Shown here: positions 1 to 11,388 of the stretch, in pieces
How the letters are laid out: each line of letters opens with the position of its first letter
How positions within the stretch are numbered: the first letter of the stretch is position 1
Assembly: GCA_031216915.1 (NCBI GenBank)
Contig: CM062288.1
Span: forward strand, 175,625,919-175,689,918
Direction: 5' to 3'
Length of the DNA: 64,000 bases
DNA from: Pictodentalium vernedei
Lineage: Eukaryota; Mollusca; Scaphopoda; Dentaliida; Dentaliidae
The notes under the pieces: model-generated
Told to the model about the DNA's origin: nothing
What the model saw: only the letters and a program-made list of their open reading frames with translations
The model's database searches: none
Program-made: the position numbers and the translations under genes

Positions 1-1
1 T

Positions 2-3000
2 AACATTGATGTATCTGGTAGATCTGATATGCATGGTACGTCCATCACACTCATTGGTCAACTGAGCAGGGACAATGTGGGTACTGATCCCCCACCACTG
101 AGTTTAGATGTTCCAGAAGACACACAAATTGAACTCCCAGACGACTATGCATTTGTTCCTTTCGTTGAAGACTTTGGTGGGGACATCAGGCTTGAATCTC
201 CAGATGAATGTAATGTACGGCCCAATGAATATGCAGATTTGAACGTGGGAGAGAATGACTGGTTGTCTCATGTGTCACAGATCAGCAATAAAGGGAAGGT
301 TGATGGCAGCTGGCAGCTTGATGAAGTCCCTGTGACCTTTTCAGGCTTCTTTTCAAAACATGAAGATCAAGACAATGTCAAACCTCGTGCAGTTATTGGG
401 GTATTCCCTGTTTTCAGTGAGCAGAAAGCGGACTCACTCAGTATGCAGAAGCATGCTATGTATGTGGTCAGGGAAGCTACTGCTTTCGTAAACCCCGGCC
501 AGATACCTGTCATTGAAGGTGACTGTCCGTTGTATGCCAGGCAGAAAAAATGTCAATGGCTGTTCCCAGAGGAGATAGGTGAGGATCGAATGGTGTGTAT
601 GATTGGATTCCTGCATCTTGAAATGTGCACCCAAGAAGCTGGTGGTAAGCTTATGGGTGGTTCTGGTTGGGAGCGAATGTTTCACCTCGCAAAGATATTC
701 ACACCCGGTGTAGCATCATCCCTACTTGGTGGGAAACATGTCAAGAGGACGCGACAGGCATATCTTCTCACTCTAGCTTGGCTTGAGATCCTCAGAAAGA
801 ATGCTTATGAGATTTACTGTCAGCAGACTGGGCCCCATGAGTCATTTGAAATGTGGGAACAGAGGATTCTTTCACAATCTCCAACTGCGCGCTATTGGGG
901 TGAAATCGTTCGGAACTTTCTCTTGACAAGCTGTCAATTCGTTCGGAACCAACGAATCGGTAACTGGCCTGGTACACTGTGTTCTATCGATGAGTTGTGC
1001 AGTTACTTTTTTGCCCTAGGACATACAAATTATTGTCGGTGGGTCCCCGTATTTCTGAGAGACATGTCTCAGCTACCCAGGCGGCATCCTTCAATCCACA
1101 ACAAATTCATGGAAGGCCATTTTGTGGTCCAGCGTAGTGAGAGGAAGTTCAGTATGATGGGTTTAGATCAGAGCCAAGAACATAGTATCCAACTACTCAA
1201 AGAAGACAGTGGTCCAAAAGGTCTCTATGGCCAGGCTGAAGAGAAAGTCGTTATTGAGCTTTCAAGGTCAGAAGTTCTGCGTGTTATAGATGAGTATGAA
1301 TATGCAAGTTTCCACACAACATCATCAGATAACACGGAACACCCGGAAAGTTCGGTATCAGAGCAGAAAAAATTTCTGAATCAATTGAAATCTCTCCTCG
1401 ATCTGGTGAATCAGGGACTCATTATCAACCCTTATGATGAAACTAGTGGTCAGCTGGTGACATTAGATACTGGTGAATATATGGACCCCGAAGTTAGTAA
1501 GAGTTTACGGTCATTACCCGAAAGGGGCAAGCATTTATATTCCACTTTCTTGAAGGAAAGGCTTGTGGAATGCACCGTACCCCTGAATGATGTTATTCCC
1601 AAGGCAAATATATATACCTTCCTTAACCCACCCCCAGCCAACCTGGACAAAGGCCGAGACAAACTCATGTCAAGTAAAGCAACTGCCGCAATAGTTACCC
1701 AGATGTTCGTTTCACTGCAAGCCCGGCCTGATTCAAACATGGATGAGTTTTTCATGCACGAGAATGCACGTGATCCGCCAGCATTATCCGATAGAGGTAA
1801 GCTACGGAGTGGGACAAAATCTCAAATTCTCAATTGTTTACCAGCTATTCCTGCACAAGGGAAGAATTCAGCAGCTAGACAAGCTTCAGTTGTCATCTTG
1901 GATATGCCTGCTGTAGTCCATGTAATCAAACCACAGAAAGCGGATCTGTTTGGAGAATATGCTCGATTGCAATTATTGCCATACATCGAATCTCTGATTA
2001 ACACGAACACCACAAGGGTTGATGCGATCTATGACTGTTACCCCGAAGGCAGTTTGAAGAATCAGACGCGAGCAAAACGCCTCGGTGAGACAGCAGTTAG
2101 GTTGATACGGGTGTCCGAGAACGTCCCTTTACCTAAAGGGAAGAATTGGCAGGCATTCTTGAAAGTTAGTGAGAATAAAGACGAATTTTTCAAGTTCCTG
2201 TCTGCTGAACTGCTGAAATTAACATCAACATCCGAGTACCAGTTGTTAACGACATCAGGAGAATATGTACTATGCAATAAGGATGTTAGCTTATGTGACA
2301 TATCTCCATCGAACCACGAGGAAGCAGACACGCGCATGATGCTTCATCTCAACCATGCAGTCTCACAAGGTCACAAAATAGCTTTTCTTCGCACGGTTGA
2401 TTCTGATGTCGTCATTCTGTCTTTGCACCATTTCGCAACATTCCGTGACCTTGGACTCAGTGAGCTGTGGATTGGGTTTGGAATTGGAAAGGCATATAAA
2501 GATATGCCAATTCATGAGATAGCTTCACAACTTGGACCTGATTACTGTAAGGCCCTGACTTTCTTCCACGCCTTCACAGGTTGTGATGTAACATCCAGCA
2601 TGCTCGGCATTGGGAAGAAGACAGGATGGAATGCATGGATGAATTTTCCCGCATCAACTGAAATGATGATAGAATTGACTGAGAATCCGCAAGTCTTTTC
2701 AGAGGATTCCCCTCATATGCAGCATATCGAAAAACTCACCATACAGATGTACAGTAACAGTTGTGTCAGTACACGTGTCAATGATGCGAGACGGCATATG
2801 TTCACACATGGCCTTAAGTCTATGGAAAACATCCCGCCCACCAAAGCAGCTCTGTATCAACATGTAAAAAGGGTAATTCTTGTGTCATCTTTCATTTGGC
2901 ATCGTGCTCTGCAGAAACACTTATGTGTGCCAGACCCATCACAGTACGGATGGGAGTGGAATCCACGTCTCAATATTCTGGTCCCATTTTGGACTCACCT

Positions 3001-3145
3001 AGGAGACGCAAGTGCTGCATGTGCACTGATGCTCCACTGTAGTTGTGCCAAGGCCTGCAAGGGCAATTGCAAATGCTTGAAAGCTGGATTAAGGTGCACA
3101 CCTTTGTGTAAGTGTGAAGGTGGCTGTTGTAACAATATTGAGTAG
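2..3145 (+). CDS. FEN/XPG-like PIN nuclease with C-terminal CXC cysteine cluster, 5' partial
   Basis: One uninterrupted frame runs from base 2 to the stop at 3143-3145. The first ATG is at 29, but nine sense codons precede it with no stop, so the true N-terminus probably lies left of the window. Counting from that ATG (1038 residues), the spaced motifs are those of a FEN/XPG-type PIN domain: VILDMPA with D625, IYDCYPEGSLK with D669 followed by a basic stretch, HEEADTR at 763-769, DSDVVIL with D791 and D793, and a helix-hairpin-like GCDVTSSMLGIGKKTGW at 851-867. The last 36 residues form a dense cysteine cluster (CSC, CKGNCKC, CTPLCKC, GGCCNN), as in CXC/tesmin-type zinc-binding domains. Predicted role is a metal-dependent nuclease acting on DNA or RNA; the substrate is unknown. 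The lack of introns over 3.1 kb and the repeat-rich surroundings suggest a mobile or retrocopied gene. The domain call is inference from motif order; the ORF itself is certain. Confidence 0.75.
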   Translation, partial: NIDVSGRSDMHGTSITLIGQLSRDNVGTDPPPLSLDVPEDTQIELPDDYAFVPFVEDFGGDIRLESPDECNVRPNEYADLNVGENDWLSHVSQISNKGKVDGSWQLDEVPVTFSGFFSKHEDQDNVKPRAVIGVFPVFSEQKADSLSMQKHAMYVVREATAFVNPGQIPVIEGDCPLYARQKKCQWLFPEEIGEDRMVCMIGFLHLEMCTQEAGGKLMGGSGWERMFHLAKIFTPGVASSLLGGKHVKRTRQAYLLTLAWLEILRKNAYEIYCQQTGPHESFEMWEQRILSQSPTARYWGEIVRNFLLTSCQFVRNQRIGNWPGTLCSIDELCSYFFALGHTNYCRWVPVFLRDMSQLPRRHPSIHNKFMEGHFVVQRSERKFSMMGLDQSQEHSIQLLKEDSGPKGLYGQAEEKVVIELSRSEVLRVIDEYEYASFHTTSSDNTEHPESSVSEQKKFLNQLKSLLDLVNQGLIINPYDETSGQLVTLDTGEYMDPEVSKSLRSLPERGKHLYSTFLKERLVECTVPLNDVIPKANIYTFLNPPPANLDKGRDKLMSSKATAAIVTQMFVSLQARPDSNMDEFFMHENARDPPALSDRGKLRSGTKSQILNCLPAIPAQGKNSAARQASVVILDMPAVVHVIKPQKADLFGEYARLQLLPYIESLINTNTTRVDAIYDCYPEGSLKNQTRAKRLGETAVRLIRVSENVPLPKGKNWQAFLKVSENKDEFFKFLSAELLKLTSTSEYQLLTTSGEYVLCNKDVSLCDISPSNHEEADTRMMLHLNHAVSQGHKIAFLRTVDSDVVILSLHHFATFRDLGLSELWIGFGIGKAYKDMPIHEIASQLGPDYCKALTFFHAFTGCDVTSSMLGIGKKTGWNAWMNFPASTEMMIELTENPQVFSEDSPHMQHIEKLTIQMYSNSCVSTRVNDARRHMFTHGLKSMENIPPTKAALYQHVKRVILVSSFIWHRALQKHLCVPDPSQYGWEWNPRLNILVPFWTHLGDASAACALMLHCSCAKACKGNCKCLKAGLRCTPLCKCEGGCCNNIE

Positions 3146-4892
3146 TATACTGTCATGTTAGGACCAGTCATCTCCTATTCTGGTATTTTTTTTTCCATTT
3201 TCGGCCAGTTAACACATGTCATGTTTCTAGTTGAGTTGATTTTGCTAACAAATGTTCATCCCATGTGGCTTGCTACATTGTCCGGGGTATAGGAATACAG
3301 TTTTAGATTTCGGAAAATAGTCTGTTATTTACTGCACAAGACGGTGTTAATTCATGCATAGCATGATACAATATCCCCAACTATTTTGCCTCTGTACAAC
3401 AGTTGATACCTTCGTTCACCCGTGTGTTCATCTATGGTATCCTTGTCTTTCTCTGGCCATAGGCCACATGTGACTAGTCAGTTCCTACTCCATAGCAAAT
3501 CAACTTGGAAATCCTTCATCTTGTAGCGCACTCATGTCTCAATGAATCCATACCTGAGTTGATCTAATAAATCTAACGTAAGGTATCAAATTGCCATACC
3601 GGATCATATTTCGATAAGTTATTCGCTAAAACATTTCGACCACTCATCGACATCAAAGGTCATGTTTTGGCTCCCAGTGGTGGCTATATCTCTATATCCC
3701 TGGTAAAGTAGCATACCATGAGGGATGGGCATTAAGTGTCGGCAACATTAATCCTGACTTGGAACACACCACATCTTAACTGGCCGAAAATGAAGAATAC
3801 TACTTGTAGTCAAAAAATATTCCTGTACCTCGAATGACTGCAAACATACACTCACCCCTTCTAGTCCCATTTTGCCAATGTTCTATACTGGCAAGATAAC
3901 ATTGTATAATTAACAACGGGAACTAATGCATCCCGAGTTCATTCCAGCACTGCCCTTGCTGGCAGACGTGTCGCTATGGTGTTGAGATTGAACCAGAACT
4001 CCTCTAGAAATTTGATAGTTTTATTTTCTTAGAAAATAAATCTATCGAAAATGCCGGAAGTTGAGAATAGACTGTCACTTTAATTGGATTATCAAATGTC
4101 CAAGTATCCCCACTGCTGCATACTATCGAGTACCCTTGTTCATGTGTTGACAGGAATCTCTCATACCATGTTCATTTGACCATTGCATTCCCGAGAAACA
4201 TTCAACACTAATTTATCTACGGACGGACGATCATACTGACAGTCAGACACACAGACGCACACATCGACGGAAATTCTGATCCCATTATCCATTAATCTTC
4301 CCCCCAACTTGTTCCAAGGGCTTCACTCCATCATTCACATCAATTACAGCACATGTATGGTGTTAGGTTTGGAGCTTCAGTTGTGCGATCGGCGAAAATA
4401 GCTTTTTTTCGATCCGCTTGGCGGCCATTTTGGATTTCGCTGCTAGTGGTGGCTAGAGGATGGTGCCAACTTGTAGCCGATCGATTTTGAAATCTCTGAT
4501 GCCTACCCTTACATCATGCCAAATTTCAGGAAGGTATCACCAAGTGCACAATTCTAGCGAATTCCTCCCCCGCTATAATACTTGAAATAAAATTTAATGT
4601 TAGCCACACCCAGCAACTACTCTGTTACTGTTTTTCAGCCTATTTGGCACCGGACAAAATGGTTCATTTGAGAATTGAATGACATGTACGAATGATGTTA
4701 GGCCACTTGTCCAAACTATTCAGCAATGTCAAAACAAATCAATGGAAAATGAATTATATTTGGATAGTGTATATGGATAATGTTGGGCTTTTCATATATC
4801 AAATGTTTATGGTGAATGTGTAAGATAGCAAGTTTCTACCCCTCCCCCCCACCCCCCACCCCCAACCCACACACTCTCAACTTCACTAATAG
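3146..4892. other. No gene recognised; AT-rich DNA 3' of the nuclease ORF
   Basis: No convincing ORF, RNA gene or known repeat was seen. It may include the 3' UTR of the upstream ORF or the 3' part of an element carrying it. A C-rich simple tract lies at about 4838-4872. Confidence 0.4.
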
Positions 4893-5545
4893 TATAGTTA
4901 CTTGTATAGCCCCTTTTCCAGTGAAAAATATTCAGTTAATAGGAGTACACAATTAACCTGACTAAGGTCATTTTGTTACTTACTGGTGATAGATTGAACA
5001 TTTAATCTATTATATCTTGTTTGACAGAGCTCTATGAGATTAAATGGTTATATTGTATGTACTCAGGCTAAATTTGTGTTTGTTTTAATTGGGGTTTAAC
5101 AACACTTTCAAAAGCCATGGTCACCTTGTGTCGGACAGTTTTAGGGGTGGAGGGAGCTGGAGTACCCAGAGAGAACCATTGAGCAGCAGTGAGCAGTTGT
5201 CAGACTCACCAGTGTACTAACTCTGCACAAGAAGGGTTAGCATTTGTTGAAGACAAGTAGGCCATTGACGTGCAGTACACCTTAGTACATAGCACCACCA
5301 TGTCCCCACGTGGGCAGTTAGAACTGAGCTCAAATAGGTCGAAAGACATGAGGAATTCAGTGATTGTCAGAATAATTCTTTGAGAGATCACAAGATTGTC
5401 TGCTCAATTAACAGGAATTTACTATAGTACCTATATGCAATTAACAAGTTAAATTTGTACTAATGGTATGGTAGATGGTTTGGTGTTTTGAAGTTATATA
5501 CAATTAACAGTGTTATTCAATTACATGGTTCTGGATTGATTAACA
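4893..5545 (+). mobile_element. Tigger/pogo-like MITE, split by a SINE
   Basis: The flanks resemble the better preserved copy at 12665-13094: a left part with CCAGTGAAAAATATTCAGTTA and a right part with ATATGCAATTAACAAGTT, separated by a SINE at 5085-5345. A half copy of the palindromic core (ATATCTTGTTTGACAGAGCT) lies at about 5015. The ends are decayed, so the limits are approximate. Confidence 0.55.
5085..5345 (-). mobile_element. tRNA-derived SINE, head-truncated
   Basis: It shares its body with the copies at 19088, 19870, 44795 and 51576: a central block containing GGAGTACCCAGAGAGAACC and the later block GAAGACAAGTAGGCCATTGA. Read on the minus strand, the tRNA-like head is missing, and the sequence past 5345 returns to the interrupted MITE. 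The core block resembles that of V-SINE-type elements reported in molluscs; the family name is inference. Confidence 0.65.
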
Positions 5546-5587
5546 TTTAGTGACATAAAGCAGTGAAATGGTTAGTGACATAGAACA

Positions 5588-6690
5588 GTGAAAATGGAAG
5601 CGAAAGCAGAGCAAGGAAAACACATCGCTAACGGAACGACTAATCAGGGAAATCATGGAAATTCAGAATCTGTGCAGTGTCTTGGTGATTCAGATATCAG
5701 GATAAACATGAGTGGGTTTGTTGAAAATCCCATGGACATTGCTAATGCTAGTGATTTCGTTAGTGAAGTTATGTTATCTGCCAATGCCGTGGAAACGACT
5801 GTAACAACCACTGCTGATGATGAACACGATGACCTCGGAGGCATCTGCGGTGGAATGGGGAGAAAATGAAATCACTCTTCCAAGGCAGAAGATTGTTCAG
5901 ATAATGTCAACCCCAAGAAACAGAGGTATTACGACAGTGAAGAAAACTGTGAAAATGACAATGACTCGCAACCGTCAAAAGTTAGGCATGAGATTCACGA
6001 GCTAAAGGACGTAGTTAAAAATTTGTAAGTATAGCAAAGATGAGTGAAATGTTTGTCAAAAAGATAGACAATCTACAGGACACTTTCTGTGCAGAGATGG
6101 TCAAAATTATGGAAAAGAAAATTGAAAAAGAAATACAAAATGTGAAGGTGGAAATGAATAAAGAGATATCAGCAATGAAAAATACTATTGCCTCACTGTC
6201 AGACAAAATAGAGCAATTTCAGAAAACGCACAACAACACTTCTTCCACACAGGTGACAGGTGATATAAATCAGTCAACAGAAAATATCAGGAAATGCAAT
6301 ATAGTAATCCTGGAGAGTAAAAACGAAGTGAACAACGAGCAATGTGTAGTAAATAAAGTGAACAGTCTTATTCGAGACGGTCTCAGATTGCCGAATATAG
6401 TTATCACCAAGGCTGAGAGGAAAAAGAGTTACGGTGACTACCCTGAGATCATTCTAGCAAGTGTACAGGATTATACACAGAAAAAACAAGTGGTGGACAA
6501 TAAAAACAAACTCAAGGGAAATAGAACATGCAGTAAAGTTTTTATTGACAATGATATTCCCGCAGAACTACGCTCTCGGCAAAACAACTTGAGAACAATC
6601 CTCAAGGAAATTGGTGAAGACAAGCAATACAAGGTAGTGGGAAACAGGTTAGTTCATAAGCTGCCTCAAGATCAGCAAACTAGTCGCAGA
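5588..6690 (+). pseudogene. LINE ORF1-like region (coiled coil, RRM-like), frameshifted
   Basis: It starts with an acidic, low-complexity frame from 5588 (93 codons), shifts through a second frame near 5817, and continues from the ATG at 6040. Early in this last part is a clear heptad-rich coiled coil (lysine/glutamate rich, about residues 5-65), followed by a basic domain that resembles the RNA-binding segment of LINE ORF1 proteins (ending VVGNRLVHKLP). ORF1 proteins of this type coat the element RNA. Here the same frame runs without a stop into the endonuclease, so ORF1 and the endonuclease look fused; a lost stop or a natural fusion are both possible. Confidence 0.6.
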
Positions 6691-7483
6691 CAGTATAGAT
6701 TAACTTTCGGTTTCTGGAATTGTGATGGATGGTCCTTAAAAAATTCGGAAAGTTATGAATTCAGAAAGGAACTGATTAACTTGCTAGATTGTGACATGTT
6801 TTGAGTAGCAGAAACTTTTCTTCATTAAAAGCAGCATACTAAAGAATTATAATGCAGGAATTGTTGACAATGAATTTGAGGGGATCCAGTGGGTTAAGAT
6901 GGAACATCGGGGCCACAATGAAACTATTTTTCTCTGCATTTGCTATCTGCCACCTCTTAACTCGACACGAGCATGTAACCCAGAAGAATTCTTTCAACAG
7001 TTATGTGACAAAATGTATCAGTTCCAAAACGAAGGAGTTATACAAATCTGTGGAGACTTTAATGCTAGATGTGGCTGTAAGCAGGACTTCATTGAAGGTG
7101 TTGATTGTGTGGCACCAAGAAATATACTGGACGAGGTTTCAAATTGCAATGGCGACTTACTTATTGACACCCTTGTTGATACATCCTTTTGTATGTTAAA
7201 TGGCAGATCAGCATCAACTAACGATTTCACCAGCATCTCACACTGAGGACTTGCTATTGTTGACTATGTTTTTGTTCCCCATGAGCTGCTCAAAAGGTGC
7301 AAAAATTTCAACGTACTAAGAATTACAAATTTGCTAAGTGATCTTAATCTCCATGTTGGCAACACAATACCTGGCCATTCTGTCATCATATGGGATTTGA
7401 AAACAACAAACCCAATTAGTGAAAACGACAATACAAACTCTAACAACAGAAATGTCAAAGTGAACTGCAAGAGAAAAGTGTAA
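6691..7483 (+). pseudogene. LINE apurinic-type endonuclease domain, broken
   Basis: The domain begins with FGFWNCDGWSLKN, the usual start of APE-like LINE endonucleases, followed by a DCDMF block and, after a TGA at 6802, VAETFL (the expected E of the catalytic centre). The middle part in another frame (6899-7246) carries ICGDFNARCG, matching the conserved GDFN motif, and the end near 7379 has GHSVI (the catalytic H block). This enzyme nicks target DNA to prime reverse transcription. The frameshift near 6805-6840 and the stops at 6802 and 7244 make it non-functional as written. Confidence 0.75.
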
Positions 7484-10091
7484 AAGCTTGATCCTCTACC
7501 AACTACATGAATAATCCGGAAATAATTGACAAATTTTTAATCACCATCAATAGAATCGAAAATGAGTTACATGTCAGCAATGAAATCAACAATGCATACA
7601 AACTGTTTTGCGAATTCGTATCAAAGGAAATGGAAAAACATATTGATTGGAAAGTTGCAAGAACGTGTCAACCCAACCAAAAGAGTAAAAAATCTTTCTA
7701 TAAACCTTACTGGAATGAGGAATTAGAAAAACAATGGACAACTGTTAAAACATGGGAGCGCAAATGGACAAACTGCAAACAAAAATCCGACAAAAAACAT
7801 CTGAAAAGTGTTTTCTGTGCAGAGCATAGGTTGTTTGATAAACTTAACAGAAAATACAAAAGGCAATTCCAGTTACGAAAACAAGTAGAGATCAGTAGAC
7901 TAAGTGAGCACGAAAATACTCAAGAATTTTGGAAACGTATAAATAATCTACAAACAGCAAGTTCTTCTCGACAAAAAATACCTATGGAAGTTCTCGATAA
8001 CGATGGTAATGTTGTCACCGACATAGACGCTGTGTTAAGTAAATGGAAAGATGATTATGAAAGTTTATTTTCTGCCAGTGATAACCACATTTCGACAACC
8101 AACATCTGAATAATCTGAAAAAGATCGATTTGAATCTTATTACTGGAACATCAAGGCCAGATATTGCTATGCTAAATGATCCAATCCAACATGAAGAAGT
8201 ATACCAAGCGATAGGGAAGTCAAAAAATAGAAAGGCAGTCGGTGTTGATGAGATTCCCGCTGAAGTGTTAAAAAATGATATCAGCGCCGAGTTTCTGTTT
8301 AAAATAATATCCCATTGCTTCGAAAGTGGACAAATTCCAGACGCCTGGAGATTAGGAATCATCAAACCTATCCCAAAAGGAGAACAAACCGACTTCAGAC
8401 AGCCACTGTCAACTAGAGGGAAAGCACTACTATCTATACCGTGCAAAATCTGTACGTATATACTAAATACGAGATTGTGTAAGTGGTTGGAAGAAGAAGA
8501 AATACTAGTAGACGAACAAAACGGCTTCCGCAAAGATAGAAATGTACTGACCATATCTATGTACTTTATAATATTATCAACAACAGAAAACTCTCCCGCA
8601 AAGACACTTATGCCTGCTTTGTTGATGCTAAAAAAGCATTCCATACCGTGAATAAAAACTGTCTTTGGTATAAACTTCACCGCATTGGACTTCATGGCAA
8701 AATATTTAACACAGTGGTTTCCCTCTACACAAGTGTGCAATCCTCTGTATCTGTGAATAATACACTAACTGAATTCTTTCGTGTTCCATTAGGTGTAAAA
8801 CAAGGGTGCAACCTTTCACCAACCCTTTTTTCAATATATGTAAATGATTTGGCAGAGGAAATAAAGGACTCGAACTTAGGTGTTGATATAGATAGCAGAA
8901 AAGTAGGAATTTTGATGTACGCTGACTATATTGTCTTCCTCGCTGAGACAAAAAACGACCTTCAAAAACAACTAGATATGCTCCACGAATGGTGCAGGAA
9001 ATGGAGACTACAGTTAAATAAAGAAAAAACTAAAATACTTCATTTTCGAAACCATAATCACCAGGGTTTATGTGCGGAGAAATAGAGTTGCAGTTCGAAT
9101 CTAACTACAAGTATCTCGTAATGTGGTTCAACGAACACCTAGAACTGAAACACTTCACATCAGAAATCGTCAAATCAGCTATCCGTGCCTTAGCTGGACT
9201 CATCAACAAATGTTCAAGTGCTGGTGGAATGAGCTTTGATGTTTTCAATAAGTTGTATAAAGCTTTGGTGGAACCCATACTGCACTACAGCAGTGCGATA
9301 TGGGGCATGTCAGAATGGAACAAGATTTTGTGTGCAAAACAAAGTGGCACGGTACTTCCTAGGTCTCAGCAAAAACTCTCCAAAATCTCGCCCTGTGCGG
9401 CGATTTGGGTTTGTGCTCACCACTCACGCAACAAAAAATCAACGTTGTAAAGCATTGGCTAAGAGTAAGGGATATGGAACAAGACAGGCTCGTGACTGCT
9501 GTGCATAACTGGTCTCTCAAATTACAGAGATCATGGGACTCCAGAGCGCAAAAATTAATTACAGGTCTAAACGTAGGTGGTAGTGTTGATAAAAACTCAG
9601 CAAAAGAAAAACTTTGCTCCATAGACAGAGAAAGCTGGCTAAATAGTCTACGGAATGACGGAAAAAATGTAAATGGTAACAAACTGAGGACATACAGGCA
9701 ATTCAAAGTAAGTGTCTCAGTTGAAAGTTATGCTAGAGCCGCTATCACCAAATGCCATCGACGGATGCTCGCATCTTTGAGATGTGGCATACTACCTTTG
9801 CAGGTCAAAACTGGAAGATATGCCAAACCCAAAGTGCCACGTGATCAGAGAATCTGTAAACTATGCTCGACAAATGAAATTGAAGATGAAAAACATTTCC
9901 TTTTGAACTGTACGTCCTACAATGATCTAAGAGACGACCTCTTTGACCGAGCCAGCCAACTTAACAATGCATTCTACCAATTTAACAATGATGAAAAACT
10001 CTTTTTTTTAATGAACAATGAAAACTTACAATGTGTTTTAGCATCGACTGTACACAAAATGTTTAACTGTCGAAAACAGTTTCAGGAATGA
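7484..10091 (+). pseudogene. LINE reverse transcriptase and C-terminal zinc-knuckle region, broken
   Basis: A lysine-rich linker (7507-8109) leads to RT blocks: KNRKAVGVDEIPAEVLK, ILVDEQNGFRKDRN, a frameshift near 8545-8600, then VDAKKAFHTVN, VPLGVKQGCNLSPTLFSIYV and the active-site box MYADYIVFL at about 8917-8943. The box normally reads YADD, so the second catalytic aspartate has become tyrosine (GAT to TAT). After further frameshifts near 9070 and 9330 the C-terminal part (9405-10091) ends with a CKLC...HFLLNC zinc-knuckle-like motif typical of LINE ORF2 tails. The domain order is secure; activity is excluded by the frame breaks. Confidence 0.8.
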
Positions 10092-10642
10092 TACCTGTTA
10101 AACCATATGTTTTTTTGTTTGTTTGTGTACACAGCCCAGAGCTGTGGGGGCGACAGCTAACTTCTATGAAATGTGCATAGAAATTTTCAATTTCACGATA
10201 TCAGTCAGCTTTCAAAGCATCACTTCATGGTGGATGTGAGTCGGATTATCCTTGGAAATGATCAATTTGTCCTAAAACGTATAATGAAAGAAACAGTGGC
10301 TTTTTCAGTTCCAGCAGTAATTCGACACATGCCCGCCCTGAATTGATGCATGAAACCCATTAGCTGAATCAGATCGCAAGACGCTACCAAAACAAATATC
10401 TTTCACCCAATTCTGTAGGGGTTTGTACATACTTTTATACTCTTTGCATTTGTAGATTTTTCAACGTTCCTCTACTTTGTTGTTATTTGTATTATTAATT
10501 GAAATAGCTAAGCCTGTGTGTATGTAAAAATATGTGGGTGAATGTAAGGGAGATGCCGAAATTAAAATATCGGTGAATGTGCCATTCTAAGAGAGAGTAC
10601 ACTTCAGTGGGAAAGAGATAGAGAGAGACTGATATACGTGAT

Positions 10643-10880
10643 GGGGGGGGGGGGGGGGGGGGGGGGTAAGAAAATGTGAACGAAAATTAGTACACGAAGT
10701 ATACGCAAGTGCATGTGTGCATGTGTGCAAGGGTGTGTGTGTGCACAAGGGTGTTCATGTGCACAAGTGTGTGTGTGTGTGTGTGTGTTGGTGTGTGTGC
10801 ATGTGTTTTGGTTTTTCGGGTTTGGGTTTTTTGTTTTTGGGTTTTTTTTGTTTTTTTTGTTTGTTTGTTTGTTTTTTTTT
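10643..10880. repeat. Simple-sequence block: G24 tract, TG repeats, T-rich run
   Basis: A pure run of 24 G lies at 10643-10666, followed by TG-rich sequence at about 10700-10800 and a T-rich run to 10880. ORFs through it are low-complexity artefacts. It sits in the presumed 3' UTR of the LINE. Confidence 0.9.
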
Positions 10881-11031
10881 ATGAACTACTGTAAAAATGA
10901 CCTACCTCTGATGTAAATGTGTCTCATAAGCCTTCATAGGCTGGATTTCATATAAATATTTTGTAAATACTCTATGTATATTCTGTATGTGTATTGAAAA
11001 ATGTGACACTTAAATAAAATATTCTACTACA

Positions 11032-11345
11032 TTAACTGGTAAAGCACCAAATTATTTTTCCAAGGTCATTTGTAAAGTGATTTTTTTTATATTTTTTTTT
11101 TTAAATATTATACAACCAGCTTGGGAGCCTTAGTTTAGCAACATAGTGTTCGTAAATATTTGTTTTGTCACAGTTTATTGGAGAGTGCCTTCTGGCTCTC
11201 CAATAAATTGTAACAAAATACTTTAATTGAAAGATTTTTCTTCTGAACAGAAAACAAACTATTGCATAGAGCAGAAAGTCACTAAGTGGCTCTCAGCAGT
11301 TTTTAGTTGAGCCATGGTAGTGGATTCAGACACTCAGCCAGTTAA
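11032..11345. mobile_element. Palindromic TTAA MITE, family A copy 1
   Basis: It is bounded by TTAA at 11032 and 11342, with inverted ends of the type CTGGTAGAGTGC (here decayed to CTGGTAAAGCACC). The centre is a long hairpin, TTTATTGGAGAGTGCC facing CTCTCCAATAAATTG at about 11175-11215. TTAA target duplications are typical of piggyBac-type transposition, so this is a putative piggyBac-derived MITE. The right flank (GAGATATCCAATTAAGTAGG) matches the end of the Tigger-like MITE, suggesting insertion into it. Confidence 0.65.
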
Positions 11346-11388
11346 GAGATATCCAATTAAGTAGGATCCACTATATTTTGTTCTTGGA

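Larger units (their letters stand above)
5575..11031 (+). mobile_element. Non-LTR retrotransposon (LINE), near full length but inactive
   Basis: The order is that of an APE-type LINE: coiled-coil ORF1 region, apurinic-type endonuclease, reverse transcriptase, then a C-terminal zinc-knuckle segment, all on the + strand. The coding part passes through at least eight reading frames between 5588 and 10091, so several frameshifts and stops have accumulated. The region after 10091 looks like a 3' UTR with G, TG and T-rich tracts, and a polyadenylation signal AATAAA occurs at about 11013. I cannot place the clade; Jockey/CR1/L2-like groups are all possible. Target-site duplications were not found. 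Confidence 0.8.

Noticed and set aside
10709-10916. Overlapping ORFs rich in Cys, Val and Phe
   Set aside because: They are translations of TG- and T-rich simple sequence.
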